The notes beneath the pieces were generated by a model. It had not been told where the DNA came from and ran no database searches. It saw only the letters and a list, made by a program, of their open reading frames with translations. A stretch of DNA of 64,000 nucleotides, taken from an uncultured Spirochaetales bacterium. Lineage in GTDB: Bacteria > Spirochaetota > Spirochaetia > Sphaerochaetales > Sphaerochaetaceae. The stretch spans positions 58,502-122,501 of the forward strand of contig CALXYO010000007.1 of assembly GCA_944393005.1 (NCBI GenBank), read 5' to 3'. Shown in pieces: positions 6,914-18,272 of the stretch; within the stretch, counting starts at the first letter, position 1, and each line of letters begins with the position of its first letter. Made by a program: the position numbers and the translations under genes.

Positions 6914-9900
6914 ATGGTTGCCAAAGGCAAAGTCATTGAGCGAAAATACATCGGTTCAGATTTCCAGGAAGTTTGTGAACTGCCTAACCTCATTGGTGTT
7001 CAGCTTGAAAGCTATGAGAGATTCCTGCAGCTTGAGAGAATCAACAAAGGCCTTGAACCCAATCCGGAATATGGTCTGGAAAGCGTATTCAGAAACACAT
7101 TTCCTATTGTAAGTCCAAATGGAGAGATGACTCTCAACTATGATGGTTATATCCTCGATTTCGACAACATCAAATTCTCTGAATCCGAGTGTAAGAAGAA
7201 GGGTCGAAGCTACTGTGTACCTGTTAAAGCTAAGATAAACCTCGAACTTAAGAATGGAGAATTCATCGAGAAGGAGATCTTCTTCGGAGATATTCCTCTC
7301 ATGACAGACAGAGGCACATTCATCATCAATGGTGCCGAGCGTGTTGTTGTCTCTCAGATCCACCGTTCTCCAGGTGTTATTTTCCAGGTGGAGAAGGGTG
7401 TTTATTCCTCACGCATCATTCCGTATCGCGGTTCCTGGCTTGAATTTGAAATTGACGATAAGAGAAACTGCATCTATGCGAAGATTGACAGGAAGAAGAG
7501 GATCCTTGGAACACTCTTCCTGCGTGCCATCGGTGTGGATTCCAGAGAAAAGATAATTGCCGCATTCTACAAGAGCGAGACCATTTCACTCAGCGGAGAA
7601 GAAAGGGAGAATGCAGCAAACCGCTACAGCTTCAAGGATATCTACATTGAGCAGGACGGCGAGCAGGTCAAGCTGCTGAGAGCCGGTGATATCCTCCATC
7701 CGCATGAAATCGAGGCCCTCATCGAGCAGGGATGGACTGAAGTTGAAGTTGTAGATACAAAGGGTGAAGACACCCTCCATAGCGAGATTATCCTTGCAAC
7801 GCTTGAAGCTGAGAAAAAAATCACGGCTGAGGGCGAGGATGAGCCTACAAAGGAAGAATATCTCGGTGCTATTTACAATATCCTCATGCCGGGTGAAATG
7901 ATCGCCATGGAAAGGGCAGAGAAGGATCTTCCTGACATGTTCTTCTCAGAGCGCCGCTATGATCTTGGCAAGGTCGGCCGCTATAAGTTCAATAAGAAAT
8001 TCGGACACGAAGATGACGAGATGGATACATCCGTGACTGTTCTCCAGCCACAGGACATCGTCAACACAATGGCCTTCCTCATCAAGGTTTTCAACAGAGA
8101 AGCCAATGTTGATGATATCGATCACCTCGGCAACCGCCGTGTGAGAAGTGTCGGTGAGCTTCTTCAGACACAGTTCAATGCAGCATTCTCCCGTATGGAG
8201 AGAATTGCCAGGGAAAGAATGAATCTTGAAAGTGATTCAAACGTGCGTCCTCAGGACATCGTTTCAATCAAGCCGATTGTTGCCGCAATCAAGGAATTCT
8301 TCGGCTCAAGCCAGCTTTCCCAGTTCATGGATCAGGTAAACCCGCTTGCAGAGCTGACTCACAAGAGAAGACTCAATGCACTCGGTCCCGGCGGTCTTTC
8401 CCGTGACAGAGCCGGATTCGAAGTCCGTGATGTTCACTATACACACTATGGAAGAATGTGTCCTATCGAGACACCTGAAGGTCCGAATATCGGTCTTATC
8501 GTATCTCTTGCAAACTATACGAAGATCAATGAATATGGTTTCCTTGTGACTCCATACAGAAGGGTTGTCGACGGAATCGCTACAAAAGAAGTTGTGGAAC
8601 TCGATGCAAATGATGAGGAGAGATATTATATCGCTCAGGCATCTGCAAAGATTGACAAGGATGGACATTTCCTTGATAAGGAAGTTCCTGTCCGTCATCA
8701 GGGTGATTATTCCACACGTGAACCGAAGGACATCAAGTTCATGGATGTGTCACCGAAGCAGGTTATTTCCGTAGCTGCCTCTCTCATTCCTTTCCTTGAG
8801 CATGACGATGCCAACCGTGCCCTCATGGGTTCAAACATGCAGCGTCAGGCAGTACCTCTTGTATTCCCTGAAGCTCCGCGTGTCGGCACAGGTATGGAAG
8901 GCAAGGCTGCATATGATTCCGGAGTTCTCATCAAGGCCAAGAGAGGCGGTGAGGTCATATATGCATCCGCAACAGAGATCAAGATCAGAGTGAACAAGGA
9001 TGAAGCTGAGATCGATGGCGAGATTGATACATATGAAGTCCAGAAGTTCCAGAGAACCAATCAGGACACATGCTTCAATCAGAAGACAATCGTCGAGGTA
9101 GGGCAGAAGGTTGCGAAAGGAACTGTTCTTGCAGATGGCCCTGCAACACAGAACGGCGAGCTTGCACTTGGACGCAATATTCTTGTTGGTTTCGTTCCAT
9201 GGAACGGATATAACTATGAGGATGCTGTTCTCATTTCAGAACGTGTCGTGAGGGAAGATATTTATACGTCTATCCATATCAAAGAGTTCTCTATTGACGT
9301 CAGAGAAACCAAGCTCGGTCCTGAGAAGCTTACCAGGGATATCCCGAATACAAGCGAGAGAATGGTTGCATCTCTTGACAGTGACGGTATTGTCACAGTC
9401 GGTACATATGTGCATCCGGGCAGTATTCTTGTCGGTAAGGTGACTCCGAAATCAGAGAGTGACACGACACCTGAGTTCAAGCTTCTCAACTCGATCTTCG
9501 GTGAGAAGGCCAAGGAAGTAAGGGATTCTTCGCTCAAGGTTCCTCATGGAACTGAAGGTACCGTCATTGATATCCAGAGAATGAAGAAGAGTGAAAAGGA
9601 TGAACTTCCTCCCGGAGTAGAGGAGACAGTCACTGTCCTTATTGCCACAAAGCGTAAGCTTACACAGGGTGACAAGATGGCAGGCCGCCACGGAAACAAG
9701 GGTGTTGTTTCCAGAATTCTTCCGGAAGAGGATATGCCTTATATGGAAGACGGTACTCCGCTTGATGTATGTCTCAATCCGCTTGGTGTTCCATCCCGTA
9801 TGAATATCGGACAGCTTATGGAGACTCAGCTCGGATGGGCTGCTGTTAAGCTTGACGAGTGGTATTCATCTCCTGTTTTCCAGTCTGCGTCTATGGAACA

Positions 9901-10417
9901 GATAGAGGAGAAGATGAAGGAAGCGGGGCTTCCTGTGACAAGCAAGACAATGCTGAGAGATGGCAAAACCGGTGTTCCGTTCGTTAATCCGGTATTCTGC
10001 GGCTATATCTACTATCTGAAGCTGCACCACCTGGTTGATGACAAGATGCACGCCAGAAGTACCGGTCCCTATTCTCTTGTCACGCAGCAGCCTCTGGGCG
10101 GTAAGGCTCAGTTCGGAGGACAGCGTCTTGGAGAGATGGAAGTCTGGGCACTTGAAGCATATGGTGCTGCAAATACACTGCAGGAGCTGTTGACCATCAA
10201 GTCTGATGACATGATCGGTCGTGTCAAGATTTACGAGTCAATCGTCAAGGGTGAGCCTGCCCAGAACGCCGGTATGCCTGAAGCATTCAACGTTCTTGTC
10301 CAGGAAATCAGAGGATTGGCTCTCGATATGAGTGTGTATGATGCAAATGGTAAGCAGGTTGCTCTCACTGAACGTGATGAGGAACTCATTCAGAAGGCCG
10401 AAAAGGGCAATAATTAA
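6914..10417 (+). CDS. rpoB: DNA-directed RNA polymerase subunit beta
   Basis: An RpoB of about 1167 residues. ATG codons at 6911 and 6914 are adjacent; the second is better spaced from GGAGG (6902-6906). The rifampicin region reads [19 protein letters not shown] then [11 protein letters not shown] near residue 470-493. The AAT codon at 8375-8377 puts Asn where E. coli has Ser531. Other signatures are [25 protein letters not shown], and [12 protein letters not shown] in the catalytic core. rpoC starts 16 bp downstream. Confidence 0.97.
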   Translation: MVAKGKVIERKYIGSDFQEVCELPNLIGVQLESYERFLQLERINKGLEPNPEYGLESVFRNTFPIVSPNGEMTLNYDGYILDFDNIKFSESECKKKGRSYCVPVKAKINLELKNGEFIEKEIFFGDIPLMTDRGTFIINGAERVVVSQIHRSPGVIFQVEKGVYSSRIIPYRGSWLEFEIDDKRNCIYAKIDRKKRILGTLFLRAIGVDSREKIIAAFYKSETISLSGEERENAANRYSFKDIYIEQDGEQVKLLRAGDILHPHEIEALIEQGWTEVEVVDTKGEDTLHSEIILATLEAEKKITAEGEDEPTKEEYLGAIYNILMPGEMIAMERAEKDLPDMFFSERRYDLGKVGRYKFNKKFGHEDDEMDTSVTVLQPQDIVNTMAFLIKVFNREANVDDIDHLGNRRVRSVGELLQTQFNAAFSRMERIARERMNLESDSNVRPQDIVSIKPIVAAIKEFFGSSQLSQFMDQVNPLAELTHKRRLNALGPGGLSRDRAGFEVRDVHYTHYGRMCPIETPEGPNIGLIVSLANYTKINEYGFLVTPYRRVVDGIATKEVVELDANDEERYYIAQASAKIDKDGHFLDKEVPVRHQGDYSTREPKDIKFMDVSPKQVISVAASLIPFLEHDDANRALMGSNMQRQAVPLVFPEAPRVGTGMEGKAAYDSGVLIKAKRGGEVIYASATEIKIRVNKDEAEIDGEIDTYEVQKFQRTNQDTCFNQKTIVEVGQKVAKGTVLADGPATQNGELALGRNILVGFVPWNGYNYEDAVLISERVVREDIYTSIHIKEFSIDVRETKLGPEKLTRDIPNTSERMVASLDSDGIVTVGTYVHPGSILVGKVTPKSESDTTPEFKLLNSIFGEKAKEVRDSSLKVPHGTEGTVIDIQRMKKSEKDELPPGVEETVTVLIATKRKLTQGDKMAGRHGNKGVVSRILPEEDMPYMEDGTPLDVCLNPLGVPSRMNIGQLMETQLGWAAVKLDEWYSSPVFQSASMEQIEEKMKEAGLPVTSKTMLRDGKTGVPFVNPVFCGYIYYLKLHHLVDDKMHARSTGPYSLVTQQPLGGKAQFGGQRLGEMEVWALEAYGAANTLQELLTIKSDDMIGRVKIYESIVKGEPAQNAGMPEAFNVLVQEIRGLALDMSVYDANGKQVALTERDEELIQKAEKGNN

Positions 10418-10432
10418 GGAGAACAGACGCTA

Positions 10433-13400
10433 ATGAAAGAAATTCAGGATTTTGACAGTATTCAAATCAGATTGGCATCTCCTCAGCAGATTCTTGCATG
10501 GTCATACGGAGAAGTGAAAAAACCGGAGACCATCAACTATCGTACGCTCCGCCCGGAAAAGGACGGCCTGTTCTGTGAAAGGATCTTCGGTACCACAAAG
10601 GAATGGGAATGTTTCTGCGGTAAATTCAAGTCCATCCGTTATAAGGGTATGGTCTGCGACCGCTGTGGTGTTGAAGTAACAAGTACAAAAGTACGCCGTG
10701 AGAGGATGGGGCATATCACTCTTGCTTCTCCGGTTTCTCACATCTGGTATTACAGGAGCGTTCCTTCCCGCATGTCACTGCTTCTGGATATCAGCCGCAA
10801 CAACCTTCAGTCAATTCTCTATTACGAGAAGTATGTTGTAACTGATCCGGGAGACACAAATCTCAAGCTCAAGCAGCTTCTTACTGAAGAAGAGTATATG
10901 GAAGCTGTTGATGAATACGGTGAAGACGCATTCAAGGCAGGAATGGGTGCAGAGGCAATCAGAGTGCTTCTTGCCGCACTTGATCTTGATGCGCTTTCCG
11001 CAGAGCTCAGAGAACAGATGAGAGAGAAGAAGGATACCAAGGATTCCCGTCTTCTCAAGAGAATCAAGGTATGTGAGGATTTCCGCGATTCAGGCAACCG
11101 TCCTGAATGGATGATCCTTACGGTCATTCCTGTCATTCCGCCAGATCTGCGCCCTATGGTGCAGCTTGACGGTGGACGGTTCGCTACAAGCGACCTCAAT
11201 GACCTTTACAGAAGGGTCATCAACAGAAACAACCGTCTTCAGCGTCTCATTTCCCTCCACGCTCCTGATATCATCATCAGGAATGAGAAGAGAATGCTTC
11301 AGGAAGCTGTCGATGCCCTGTTCGATAATTCAAAGAGGAAGAGAGTGGTCAAGGGCGCATCAAACCGCCCGCTCAAGTCCCTCTCAGATCTGCTTAAAGG
11401 CAAGCAGGGACGTTTCAGACAGAACCTTCTCGGTAAGCGTGTTGACTATTCAGGGCGTTCTGTAATCGTTGTCGGACCTGAACTCAAGATCTATCAGTGC
11501 GGTGTTCCTTCAAAGATGGCTCTTGAACTTTTCAAGCCGTTCATCATGAGAAAGCTTGTCCAGAAGGATGTGGCACTCAATGTGAAGAGGGCAAAGACTC
11601 TTGTTGAGCAGGAAACACCTGAGGTATGGGCAATTCTTGACGAGGTTGTTAAAGAACATCCTGTCATGCTTAACCGTGCTCCTACTCTTCACCGTCTCGG
11701 TATTCAGGCTTTTGAGCCGGTGCTTGTTGATGGTAAAGCCCTTAAACTGCATCCTCTCGTATGTCATGCATTCAATGCGGACTTCGATGGTGACCAGATG
11801 GCCATTCACGTTCCTCTCACTCAGGCTGCGCAGCTTGAGTGCTGGACGCTCATGCTTTCCGCCACAAACCTGCTTGACCCTGCAAACGGCAAGCCCATCG
11901 TATATCCGTCACAGGATATGGTTCTCGGTATATTCTATCTTACAAAGCAGATGGAGAATGCCCATGGAGAAGGTCATTATTATAACTCCCTTGATGAAAT
12001 CGAAGTTGCAATCGATGCAGGTGCTGTAAGCTATAATGCAATGATCCACTTCCGTTTCAAGGAAGGCCTTGTCATAGTCGATGCAGATGGAAACAAAACT
12101 GTAGCCGACGGCAGAAGCTGGTTTGAGACCACTCCGGGAAGAATAATCTTCAATGCATCTCTTCCTGAAGGTGTTCCTTTCCAGAACTATGTGCTTGGAG
12201 ACAAGCAGCTGAAGAAGGTGATCGGACAGACAATCAAGGACAACAAGGCATCTGTTGCCATCAAGCTTCTTGATTCCATCAAGGATGTAGGTTACAAGTA
12301 CGCAACTCTCTTCGGTGCCACGATCGGACTGTCGGATATGATTATTCCGGATACGAAGGCGGAACTCGTTGCAAAGGCAAATGAGGAGCAGAGCCAGATC
12401 CTTTCCCAGTACCGTTCCGGTCAGATCACACAGGAAGAACGCTACAACAGAATCATCGGCCTGTGGTCAAGCACGAACGACCAGCTTACTGACGATCTGA
12501 TGAACCAGCTGGAGAAGAGCCAGAACGGATTCAATCCGCTCTATCTCATGGCTGTATCCGGTGCCCGCGGAAGCAGGACACAGATCAGGCAGCTTGGTGC
12601 TATGCGCGGTCTCATGGCACGTCCGAGCGGCGATATCATTGAGTTCCCGATCAAGTCGAACTTCAAGGAAGGTCTGAGCATCATTGAGTTCTTCATCTCC
12701 ACAAACGGTGCTCGTAAGGGACTTTCTGATACCGCTCTCAAGACTGCAGAGGCAGGTTATCTTACCCGTCGTCTTGTTGATATCTCTCAGGATGTCGTTG
12801 TCAATATCGATGACTGCCATACAATCAACGGTATCTGGCGCTCTGCAATCAAGGACGGTGATGAAATCGTCGAGCATCTTGCAGACAGAATTGTCGGACG
12901 TTGCCCTGTCGATGATGTCGTACATCCATTCCTCAAGGATGAGAACGGAAAACCGGTTGTCCTTGCAAAGGCAAATGAGGAAATCGATGAGGATACCGCA
13001 AAGCTCATTGAAGATGCAGGTATTGAATCTGTCTACCTCAGAACTGTTCTTACATGTGAGGCCCAGTACGGTGTCTGTGCGAAGTGCTACGGCAGAAACC
13101 TCGCAAACAACCGCCCGGTTGAGATCGGCGAAGCTGTTGGTACAATCGCTGCACAGTCAATCGGTCAGCCCGGTACCCAGCTTACGATGAGAACCTTCCA
13201 CGTCGGCGGTACTGCAACTGCATCAAGTGAAGCAAATGTGCTCAGCTTTGATCATACAGTCATTGTGGGTGCTGTTTCTGACAATTATATCAAGAGGGAA
13301 AGCGACGGCAGACTCGTCTTCCCGAGAAAGGGCACAATCGAGATTTTCCGTGTGCTTGATGAGCTTACCGGAAGATATGACAGGCTTGTTGTCCAGGGAG

Positions 13401-14815
13401 ACAGAATTGAAGACGGAAAGCTTTCTCTTACTCCGATTGCAAAGGGAAGTGATATCTATGAGAAGGACGGCGTTGTCTGCACAAGTGCCTTCAACGGATA
13501 TATCACAGAGCTTGACGGCAGATGCTTCATTGTCGCAAAGGCCGTTAACCACCGTGTTGCTCCGGGCAGTGAGCTGAATATCAGCAGCTACCAGGTTGTC
13601 GAGGCAAATAAGGCGATTGTCGAGTTTGATCCGTTCAGTGAACCTATCATTGCAGAGCATTCCGGTAAAGTCCTCTTTGCTGATATCAAGGAAGGCAGTA
13701 CCCTTATCAACGAGGTCAACGAGGAAACAGGTAACATTGAGAGAAAGATTACCGAGCACAACCTTGAGAATCTCCAGCCCAGAATTGTCATTCAGGCTGC
13801 AGACGGTCAGGAGTATACATACCTGCTTCCGGGCGGTGCCTATATACAGGTTTCCGAGTTCGATAATGTCGGCATCGGTACTGTTCTTGCAAAGCTTTCA
13901 AAGGCATCTCAGAAGACTAAGGATATCACCGGCGGTCTTCCCCGTGTCGGAGAACTTTTCGAGGCACGTACCCCGAAAGACCCGGCTGTGCTTGCTCAGG
14001 TTTCCGGTACTGTCCATATCGGTGCTGTGGTAAAGAGCAAGAGAATCATCGAGATTGAAGATGCTTTCGGCAAGAGATATAAGCATTCCGTACCTCTGTC
14101 ATCAAACCTCCTCGTAAGGGATGATGAGCAGATAAGTGCCGCTGAACCTCTGTGCGACGGTGCCAAGGATCCGCATGATATCCTCAATATTCTGGGTGAG
14201 AATGCACTTCAGAGCTTCCTTGTTGACGAAGTCCAGCAGGTTTACCGCATGCAGGGTGTAGATATCAACGACAAGCATCTGGGCATCATCATCCGTCAGA
14301 TGCTGAGAAAGGTTGAGATTGTACAGGTTGGCGATACGAATTTCATTTACAAGCAGCAGGTCGACAAGTTCAAGTTCCTCGCTGAAAATGAAAGAGTGAT
14401 CGCAGCCGGCGGTCAGCCTGCAGTCGCACGTCCTCTGCTTCTCGGTATCACAAGGGCCAGCCTTTCAATTGACAGCTTTATCTCTGCCGCTTCTTTCCAG
14501 GAGACAACAAAGGTATTGACAAACGCTGCGATTGCTGGTAGTAAAGATGAGCTTAGAGGCCTCAAGGAAAATGTTATCATCGGACATCTGATTCCTGCCG
14601 GTACAGGTATGAAGAAGTACAGGAACATTAAGCTTGATGCACAGCAGCTTGAGGAGATTCAGCGTCAGGTCGACAGAATCAAGGCAGAGCGTAAAGCAGA
14701 AGCCGTGAAGGATGAAGACGAAGATATGGATGTTGAAGATCTTGCAGGAATGAGATCTGTGGGAGATATCACCGATTCAGAAATGATGGATATCGATACA
14801 GGAGATGAAGAATAA
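10433..14815 (+). CDS. rpoC: DNA-directed RNA polymerase subunit beta'
   Basis: A 1460-residue RpoC. The N-terminal zinc-binding segment is [20 protein letters not shown]. The catalytic magnesium triad NADFDGD places Asp450, Asp452 and Asp454. The second zinc site is [13 protein letters not shown] near residue 871. [19 protein letters not shown] marks the trigger-loop region. The C-terminus is acidic ([15 protein letters not shown]). AAGGAG precedes the ATG. Together with rpoB and rpoA (29182) it forms the core enzyme. Confidence 0.97.
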   Translation: MKEIQDFDSIQIRLASPQQILAWSYGEVKKPETINYRTLRPEKDGLFCERIFGTTKEWECFCGKFKSIRYKGMVCDRCGVEVTSTKVRRERMGHITLASPVSHIWYYRSVPSRMSLLLDISRNNLQSILYYEKYVVTDPGDTNLKLKQLLTEEEYMEAVDEYGEDAFKAGMGAEAIRVLLAALDLDALSAELREQMREKKDTKDSRLLKRIKVCEDFRDSGNRPEWMILTVIPVIPPDLRPMVQLDGGRFATSDLNDLYRRVINRNNRLQRLISLHAPDIIIRNEKRMLQEAVDALFDNSKRKRVVKGASNRPLKSLSDLLKGKQGRFRQNLLGKRVDYSGRSVIVVGPELKIYQCGVPSKMALELFKPFIMRKLVQKDVALNVKRAKTLVEQETPEVWAILDEVVKEHPVMLNRAPTLHRLGIQAFEPVLVDGKALKLHPLVCHAFNADFDGDQMAIHVPLTQAAQLECWTLMLSATNLLDPANGKPIVYPSQDMVLGIFYLTKQMENAHGEGHYYNSLDEIEVAIDAGAVSYNAMIHFRFKEGLVIVDADGNKTVADGRSWFETTPGRIIFNASLPEGVPFQNYVLGDKQLKKVIGQTIKDNKASVAIKLLDSIKDVGYKYATLFGATIGLSDMIIPDTKAELVAKANEEQSQILSQYRSGQITQEERYNRIIGLWSSTNDQLTDDLMNQLEKSQNGFNPLYLMAVSGARGSRTQIRQLGAMRGLMARPSGDIIEFPIKSNFKEGLSIIEFFISTNGARKGLSDTALKTAEAGYLTRRLVDISQDVVVNIDDCHTINGIWRSAIKDGDEIVEHLADRIVGRCPVDDVVHPFLKDENGKPVVLAKANEEIDEDTAKLIEDAGIESVYLRTVLTCEAQYGVCAKCYGRNLANNRPVEIGEAVGTIAAQSIGQPGTQLTMRTFHVGGTATASSEANVLSFDHTVIVGAVSDNYIKRESDGRLVFPRKGTIEIFRVLDELTGRYDRLVVQGDRIEDGKLSLTPIAKGSDIYEKDGVVCTSAFNGYITELDGRCFIVAKAVNHRVAPGSELNISSYQVVEANKAIVEFDPFSEPIIAEHSGKVLFADIKEGSTLINEVNEETGNIERKITEHNLENLQPRIVIQAADGQEYTYLLPGGAYIQVSEFDNVGIGTVLAKLSKASQKTKDITGGLPRVGELFEARTPKDPAVLAQVSGTVHIGAVVKSKRIIEIEDAFGKRYKHSVPLSSNLLVRDDEQISAAEPLCDGAKDPHDILNILGENALQSFLVDEVQQVYRMQGVDINDKHLGIIIRQMLRKVEIVQVGDTNFIYKQQVDKFKFLAENERVIAAGGQPAVARPLLLGITRASLSIDSFISAASFQETTKVLTNAAIAGSKDELRGLKENVIIGHLIPAGTGMKKYRNIKLDAQQLEEIQRQVDRIKAERKAEAVKDEDEDMDVEDLAGMRSVGDITDSEMMDIDTGDEE

Positions 14816-14882
14816 GCCTGTCGGCTTTCCTTTGCCTGTGTTGATTGTGAGATTCTCATGCTGACCACAGAAATCTATAGAT

Positions 14883-14933
14883 GTGCCGCCTGTGCGGCAC
14901 TCAGAATCCGCACAAATGTGAGGGTGCGGATTC
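14883..14933 (+). promoter_or_regulatory. Two tandem hairpins in the rpsL leader
   Basis: GTGCCGC/GCGGCAC (14883-14889 with 14894-14900) is followed by a perfect 10-bp stem GAATCCGCAC/GTGCGGATTC (14904-14913 with 14924-14933). Neither has a T tract, which argues against simple termination and for RNA processing or translational control of rpsL-rpsG after rpoC. An in-frame 33-codon reading frame (14858-14959) spans both stems. Confidence 0.5.
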
Positions 14934-14960
14934 ACAATAAATTATGGAGTGTATCGTAAG

Positions 14961-15335
14961 ATGCCTACAATTAATCAGCTTGTCAGAAAGGGCAGAACAA
15001 GTGTCAAGAACAAGACAAAGTCACCTGCTCTCGAAGGATGCCCTCAGAAGAGGGGAACCTGTACAAGGGTTATGACCGTTACTCCTAAGAAGCCGAACTC
15101 TGCTCTTAGAAAGGTTGCCCGTGTACGTTTGTCTAACGGAATTGAAGTAACTGCTTATATTCCCGGTATTGGTCATAACCTCCAGGAACACTCAGTTGTT
15201 CTTATCAGAGGCGGTAGAGTCAAGGACCTTCCTGGTGTCCGTTATCACATAATCCGTGGTAGCAAGGATACTCTCGGTGTTGCCGACAGGAAGCGCAGCC
15301 GTTCAAAGTACGGCGCAAAGAAGCCAAAGGCCTGA
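14961..15335 (+). CDS. rpsL: 30S ribosomal protein S12
   Basis: A 124-residue S12, part of the decoding centre. I start it at the conserved [12 protein letters not shown] rather than at the in-frame GTG 12 bp earlier. The streptomycin-contact loops are wild-type in appearance: [15 protein letters not shown] and [14 protein letters not shown]. The Shine-Dalgarno is weak (GGAG 11 nt upstream), so translation may depend on the leader structure. rpsG follows after 15 bp. Confidence 0.96.
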   Translation: MPTINQLVRKGRTSVKNKTKSPALEGCPQKRGTCTRVMTVTPKKPNSALRKVARVRLSNGIEVTAYIPGIGHNLQEHSVVLIRGGRVKDLPGVRYHIIRGSKDTLGVADRKRSRSKYGAKKPKA

Positions 15336-15350
15336 TAAGGAGGAGCTAAT

Positions 15351-15821
15351 ATGTCTAGAGGTTCTAAAACTCCCGTCAGGGAACTTACACCGGATGCAGT
15401 ATACAACAGCACCGTTATTGAGAAGTTTATCCGCCGTATGATGATCGATGGCAAGAAAGGTATTTCAACAAAGATCACATATACAGCAATGGAAGCAATT
15501 GCTCAGAAGTCCGGAGAGAATGCACTTGATGTATTCAACAAGGCTCTTGAGAACGTAAAGCCTATGGTAGAGGTTAAGAGCCGCCGTGTAGGTGGTGCTA
15601 CATACCAGGTGCCTACAGAAATCAGAGAAGGCAGAAGAGAAGCTCTTGCAATGCGCTGGATCATTGCAGCTGCCAGAGCAAGAAGCGGTAAGAGCATGGC
15701 TGAAAAGCTTGCTGCTGAACTTCTCGATGCTTATAACTCAACAGGTGCAGCATTCAAGAAGAAGGAAGACACTCACCGCATGGCAGAAGCAAACAAGGCT
15801 TTCAGCCACTTCAGATGGTAG
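15351..15821 (+). CDS. rpsG: 30S ribosomal protein S7
   Basis: A 156-residue S7, the primary binder that nucleates the 30S head. [15 protein letters not shown] begins the protein and [20 protein letters not shown] residues close it. AAGGAGGAG precedes the start. In many bacteria fusA follows; here the transcript ends at a strong terminator and no fusA is present in the window. Confidence 0.97.
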   Translation: MSRGSKTPVRELTPDAVYNSTVIEKFIRRMMIDGKKGISTKITYTAMEAIAQKSGENALDVFNKALENVKPMVEVKSRRVGGATYQVPTEIREGRREALAMRWIIAAARARSGKSMAEKLAAELLDAYNSTGAAFKKKEDTHRMAEANKAFSHFRW

Positions 15822-15848
15822 TTCATCCACTTCAGCAGCATCTTGCAG

Positions 15849-15872
15849 GCAGTCCTTCGGGACTGCTTTTTT
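15849..15872 (+). terminator. Terminator of the rpoBC-rpsL-rpsG unit
   Basis: GCAGTCC, a TTCG tetraloop, GGACTGC and six T residues form a textbook intrinsic terminator 28 bp after the rpsG stop. Confidence 0.92.
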
Positions 15873-15950
15873 CATGTCTGCTGGAAATTTTATTTTCTTT
15901 TTGAGATTTGAGGTCAGACTATATTTCGAAGATGGTGCTTTTTCATAATA

Positions 15951-15973
15951 AAAGCAGAGGAAAGCTCCTCTGC
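15951..15973 (-). terminator. Terminator of the TSCPD-domain gene
   Basis: Read on the minus strand, GCAGAGGA/TCCTCTGC (15973-15966 with 15961-15954) is followed by TTTTATTATG, a good intrinsic terminator 16 bp beyond the stop. Confidence 0.75.
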
Positions 15974-15988
15974 CGCGGAATGGAAAAA

Positions 15989-16243
15989 TCAGTTTTCTGA
16001 AAGCGCCTGTCTGATGGCTTTTGCAAGCTGGTCGGGACAGCTGGTGTTCTTGTATCCGCAACGGATACCTTCAACACGATTGGCAACGTCTTTTGCATCC
16101 TGTCCTTCGCTCAGTGCTCCGATTCCTTTCAGGTTGCCATTACAGCCTCCGACGAAACTTATGTTATGGATTTTTCCGTTTTCATCAATGTCGAATTCAA
16201 CCTGTTTTGAGCAGGTTCCCGTATTCTGATGCGTATAGTGCAT
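15989..16243 (-). CDS. TIGR03905-type TSCPD domain protein
   Basis: An 84-residue protein with GGCNGNLKGIGALSEGQ and a C-terminal TSCPDQLAKAI motif. This matches the small stand-alone TSCPD family, related to a domain found at the end of some ribonucleotide reductases. The five cysteines (in GTCS, GGCN, IRCG, TSCP and near them) suggest metal or redox chemistry, but no function is established. GAGGAGAA precedes the start. It occupies the place where fusA would lie in a classical str operon. Confidence 0.8.
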   Translation of the reverse strand: MHYTHQNTGTCSKQVEFDIDENGKIHNISFVGGCNGNLKGIGALSEGQDAKDVANRVEGIRCGYKNTSCPDQLAKAIRQALSEN

Positions 16244-16276
16244 GATATTCTCCTCTATATACTGGTTTTTTGAAGA

Positions 16277-16305
16277 AAAATAGTTTAAATCCGCATCAAT
16301 TTCAA
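16277..16305 (-). promoter_or_regulatory. Probable promoter of the TSCPD-domain gene
   Basis: On the minus strand TTGAAA (16305-16300) and TATTTT (16282-16277) are 17 bp apart, about 35 bp before the start codon. Confidence 0.55.
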
Positions 16306-16374
16306 GTGAATTTCATGCACTTACGCTTCATAATTCTGCATATTCATAAATTTCAATGGCATATAAAATTACTA

Positions 16375-16403
16375 TTGACAAAAAAAATGTGAACCTGTAT
16401 ATT
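16375..16403 (+). promoter_or_regulatory. Promoter of tuf and probably the S10 operon
   Basis: TTGACA (16375-16380) and TATATT (16398-16403) with an exact 17-bp spacer. This is the closest match to the sigma-70 consensus in the window. The predicted start, near 16410, leaves a leader of about 270 nt. Confidence 0.75.
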
Positions 16404-16409
16404 GCTGAT

Positions 16410-16681
16410 TGTGTCTGCCCATAAGACAATGTTTTTGTGTGCAGAAAATGAGAGCCAAACTGGCTTCGCCTATGAGGTGGGTTGTGTGGTTCCAGATGCA
16501 GTAAGTTCTTTGATAGCTTATACGTATGTCGGCTTAATGAAACAGCTTTTGTCGACCTCTGGTTCTACTTGAAACTCAAAATCTCGCAAGCTTAGTCCGT
16601 TTGTAACTCGCAAATTGGTAAAGGCCATGGCCTTTATGACAATATTATTTATTTGTGACAGTAAGTCACAAGGAGGAACTG
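16410..16681 (+). promoter_or_regulatory. Long structured 5' leader of tuf
   Basis: No ORF or known RNA family is recognised in this stretch. Structures seen: hairpin AGCCA/TGGCT (16453-16465), a 7-base direct repeat CTCGCAA (16583, 16607), a perfect 16-bp palindrome AAAGGCCATGGCCTTT (16620-16635), and a 7-bp stem TTGTGAC/GTCACAA (16653-16671) that abuts the tuf Shine-Dalgarno AGGAGG. The last could modulate EF-Tu translation. Confidence 0.5.
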
Positions 16682-17872
16682 ATGGCTAAGGAAAAGTTTG
16701 AAAGAACGAAGCCACACGTAAACGTTGGTACTATTGGTCACGTTGACCATGGTAAGACCACTCTCACAGCTGCAATCACAATGCACTGTGCAAGACTCTT
16801 TGGCGATAAGGCCCTTAACTATGATGCAATCGACAACGCACCAGAAGAAAAGGCTCGTGGTATCACCATCAACACAAGACACGTTGAATACCAGTCAAAG
16901 AACCGCCACTATGCACACGTTGACTGCCCGGGTCACGCTGACTACATCAAGAACATGATCACTGGTGCTGCTCAGATGGACGGTGCTATCATCGTAGTTG
17001 CTGCTACTGATGGTGCAATGGCTCAGACAAAAGAGCACATCCTTCTCGCACGTCAGGTTGGTGTACCTTGCATTATTGTATTCATCAACAAGTGTGATCA
17101 GGTAGACGATCCGGACCTCATCGACCTCGTTGAGGAAGAGATGAGAGACCTTCTCACAGAGTATGGTTTCGACGGTGCTAACTGCCCGGTCATCAGAGGA
17201 TCCGCTTACCTTGCTATGACAAACCCGGACGATCCTGAAGCTACAAAGTGCATCGACGAGCTTCTTGATGCAATGGATGCTTACATCCCGCTTCCGGAGA
17301 GAGCTGTTGACAAGCCGTTCCTTATGCCGATTGAAGACATCTTCTCAATTTCCGGTCGTGGTACAGTTGTTACAGGTCGTGTTGAATCTGGTGTTGTCCA
17401 TGTCAACGATCCTGTTTCAATCGTCGGTATCAAGGAAACAAAGGACACAGTTGTAACTGGTGTTGAGATGTTCAACAAGCTTCTTGATGAAGGTCAGGCT
17501 GGTGATAACATCGGTGCTCTTCTCAGAGGTATTGATAAGAAGGAAGTTGTCCGCGGTCAGGTTCTCGCTAAGCCAAAATCAATCACACCGCACGCAAAGT
17601 TCACTGGTGCTATTTACGTACTCAGCAAGGACGAAGGCGGAAGACACTCCCCGTTCTTCACAGGTTACCGCCCGCAGTTCTATTTCAGAACAACTGATAT
17701 CACAGGTACAGTAACACTTCCTGCAGGTAAGGAAATGGTTATGCCTGGCGACCACACAGAGATCGAAGTTGAACTCATCCACAAGGTTGCTATGGACAAA
17801 GGTCTCCGCTTCGCTATCCGTGAAGGCGGCAGAACAGTTGCTTCTGGTCAGGTAACAGAGATCAAGGACTGA
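16682..17872 (+). CDS. tuf: Translation elongation factor Tu
   Basis: A 396-residue EF-Tu, the GTPase that brings aminoacyl-tRNA to the ribosome. G motifs: GHVDHGKT (P loop), DCPGHADY, and NKCDQVDD in place of the canonical NKCDMVDD. Domains II and III follow, with [11 protein letters not shown] and [22 protein letters not shown] precedes the ATG at 16682. This is the only tuf copy seen here, and it heads the S10 cluster without fusA. Confidence 0.97.
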   Translation: MAKEKFERTKPHVNVGTIGHVDHGKTTLTAAITMHCARLFGDKALNYDAIDNAPEEKARGITINTRHVEYQSKNRHYAHVDCPGHADYIKNMITGAAQMDGAIIVVAATDGAMAQTKEHILLARQVGVPCIIVFINKCDQVDDPDLIDLVEEEMRDLLTEYGFDGANCPVIRGSAYLAMTNPDDPEATKCIDELLDAMDAYIPLPERAVDKPFLMPIEDIFSISGRGTVVTGRVESGVVHVNDPVSIVGIKETKDTVVTGVEMFNKLLDEGQAGDNIGALLRGIDKKEVVRGQVLAKPKSITPHAKFTGAIYVLSKDEGGRHSPFFTGYRPQFYFRTTDITGTVTLPAGKEMVMPGDHTEIEVELIHKVAMDKGLRFAIREGGRTVASGQVTEIKD

Positions 17873-17890
17873 ACTTAATTTGAATTCCCG

Positions 17891-17917
17891 GCTGGAGAGG
17901 CTTCGTGCTTCTCCGGC
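17891..17917 (+). promoter_or_regulatory. Hairpin between tuf and rpsJ
   Basis: GCTGGAGA (17891-17898) pairs with TCTCCGGC (17910-17917) with one G-T pair. There is no immediate T run, so it may be a processing site or the start of an S10-leader type control region. Confidence 0.4.
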
Positions 17918-17947
17918 AGGATTATGATTTTTGGAGATTTTTTTAAA

Positions 17948-18256
17948 ATGGCAAATGAAAGAATTCGTGTCAGACTCAGAGGCTTTGATGTAGAACTTGT
18001 AGAACAGAGCTCAAAGTCAATTGTTCAGACAGTTGTTAAAGCAGGAGCACAAGTATCAGGTCCAGTGCCTCTTCCGACTCGTATCAACAAGTATACTGTC
18101 TTGAGATCACCTCATGTTAACAAAAAAGCTCGTGAACAGTTCGAGATGAGAACACACAAGAGATTGATTGACATTCTGGATCCAACTCCTAAGGTTGTGG
18201 AAGCCCTTATGAAGCTTGAACTCCCTGCTGGTGTGGACGTTGAAATTAAACAGTGA
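17948..18256 (+). CDS. rpsJ: 30S ribosomal protein S10
   Basis: A 102-residue S10 (also NusE in antitermination). It starts [20 protein letters not shown]; an earlier in-frame ATG lacks family support. The tRNA-side motif [30 protein letters not shown] is typical when read in its parts. GGAG lies 11 nt upstream. It is the first gene of the S10 cluster and a binding partner of NusG. Confidence 0.96.
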   Translation: MANERIRVRLRGFDVELVEQSSKSIVQTVVKAGAQVSGPVPLPTRINKYTVLRSPHVNKKAREQFEMRTHKRLIDILDPTPKVVEALMKLELPAGVDVEIKQ

Positions 18257-18272
18257 GAAGTTGAGGTAAGAG

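Noticed and set aside
16404..16681. tmRNA, RNase P RNA, SRP RNA or 6S RNA in the tuf leader
   Set aside because: None of their hallmark sequences (for example the tRNA-like ends of tmRNA or the GAAAGTCCGGGCT motif of RNase P) is present.
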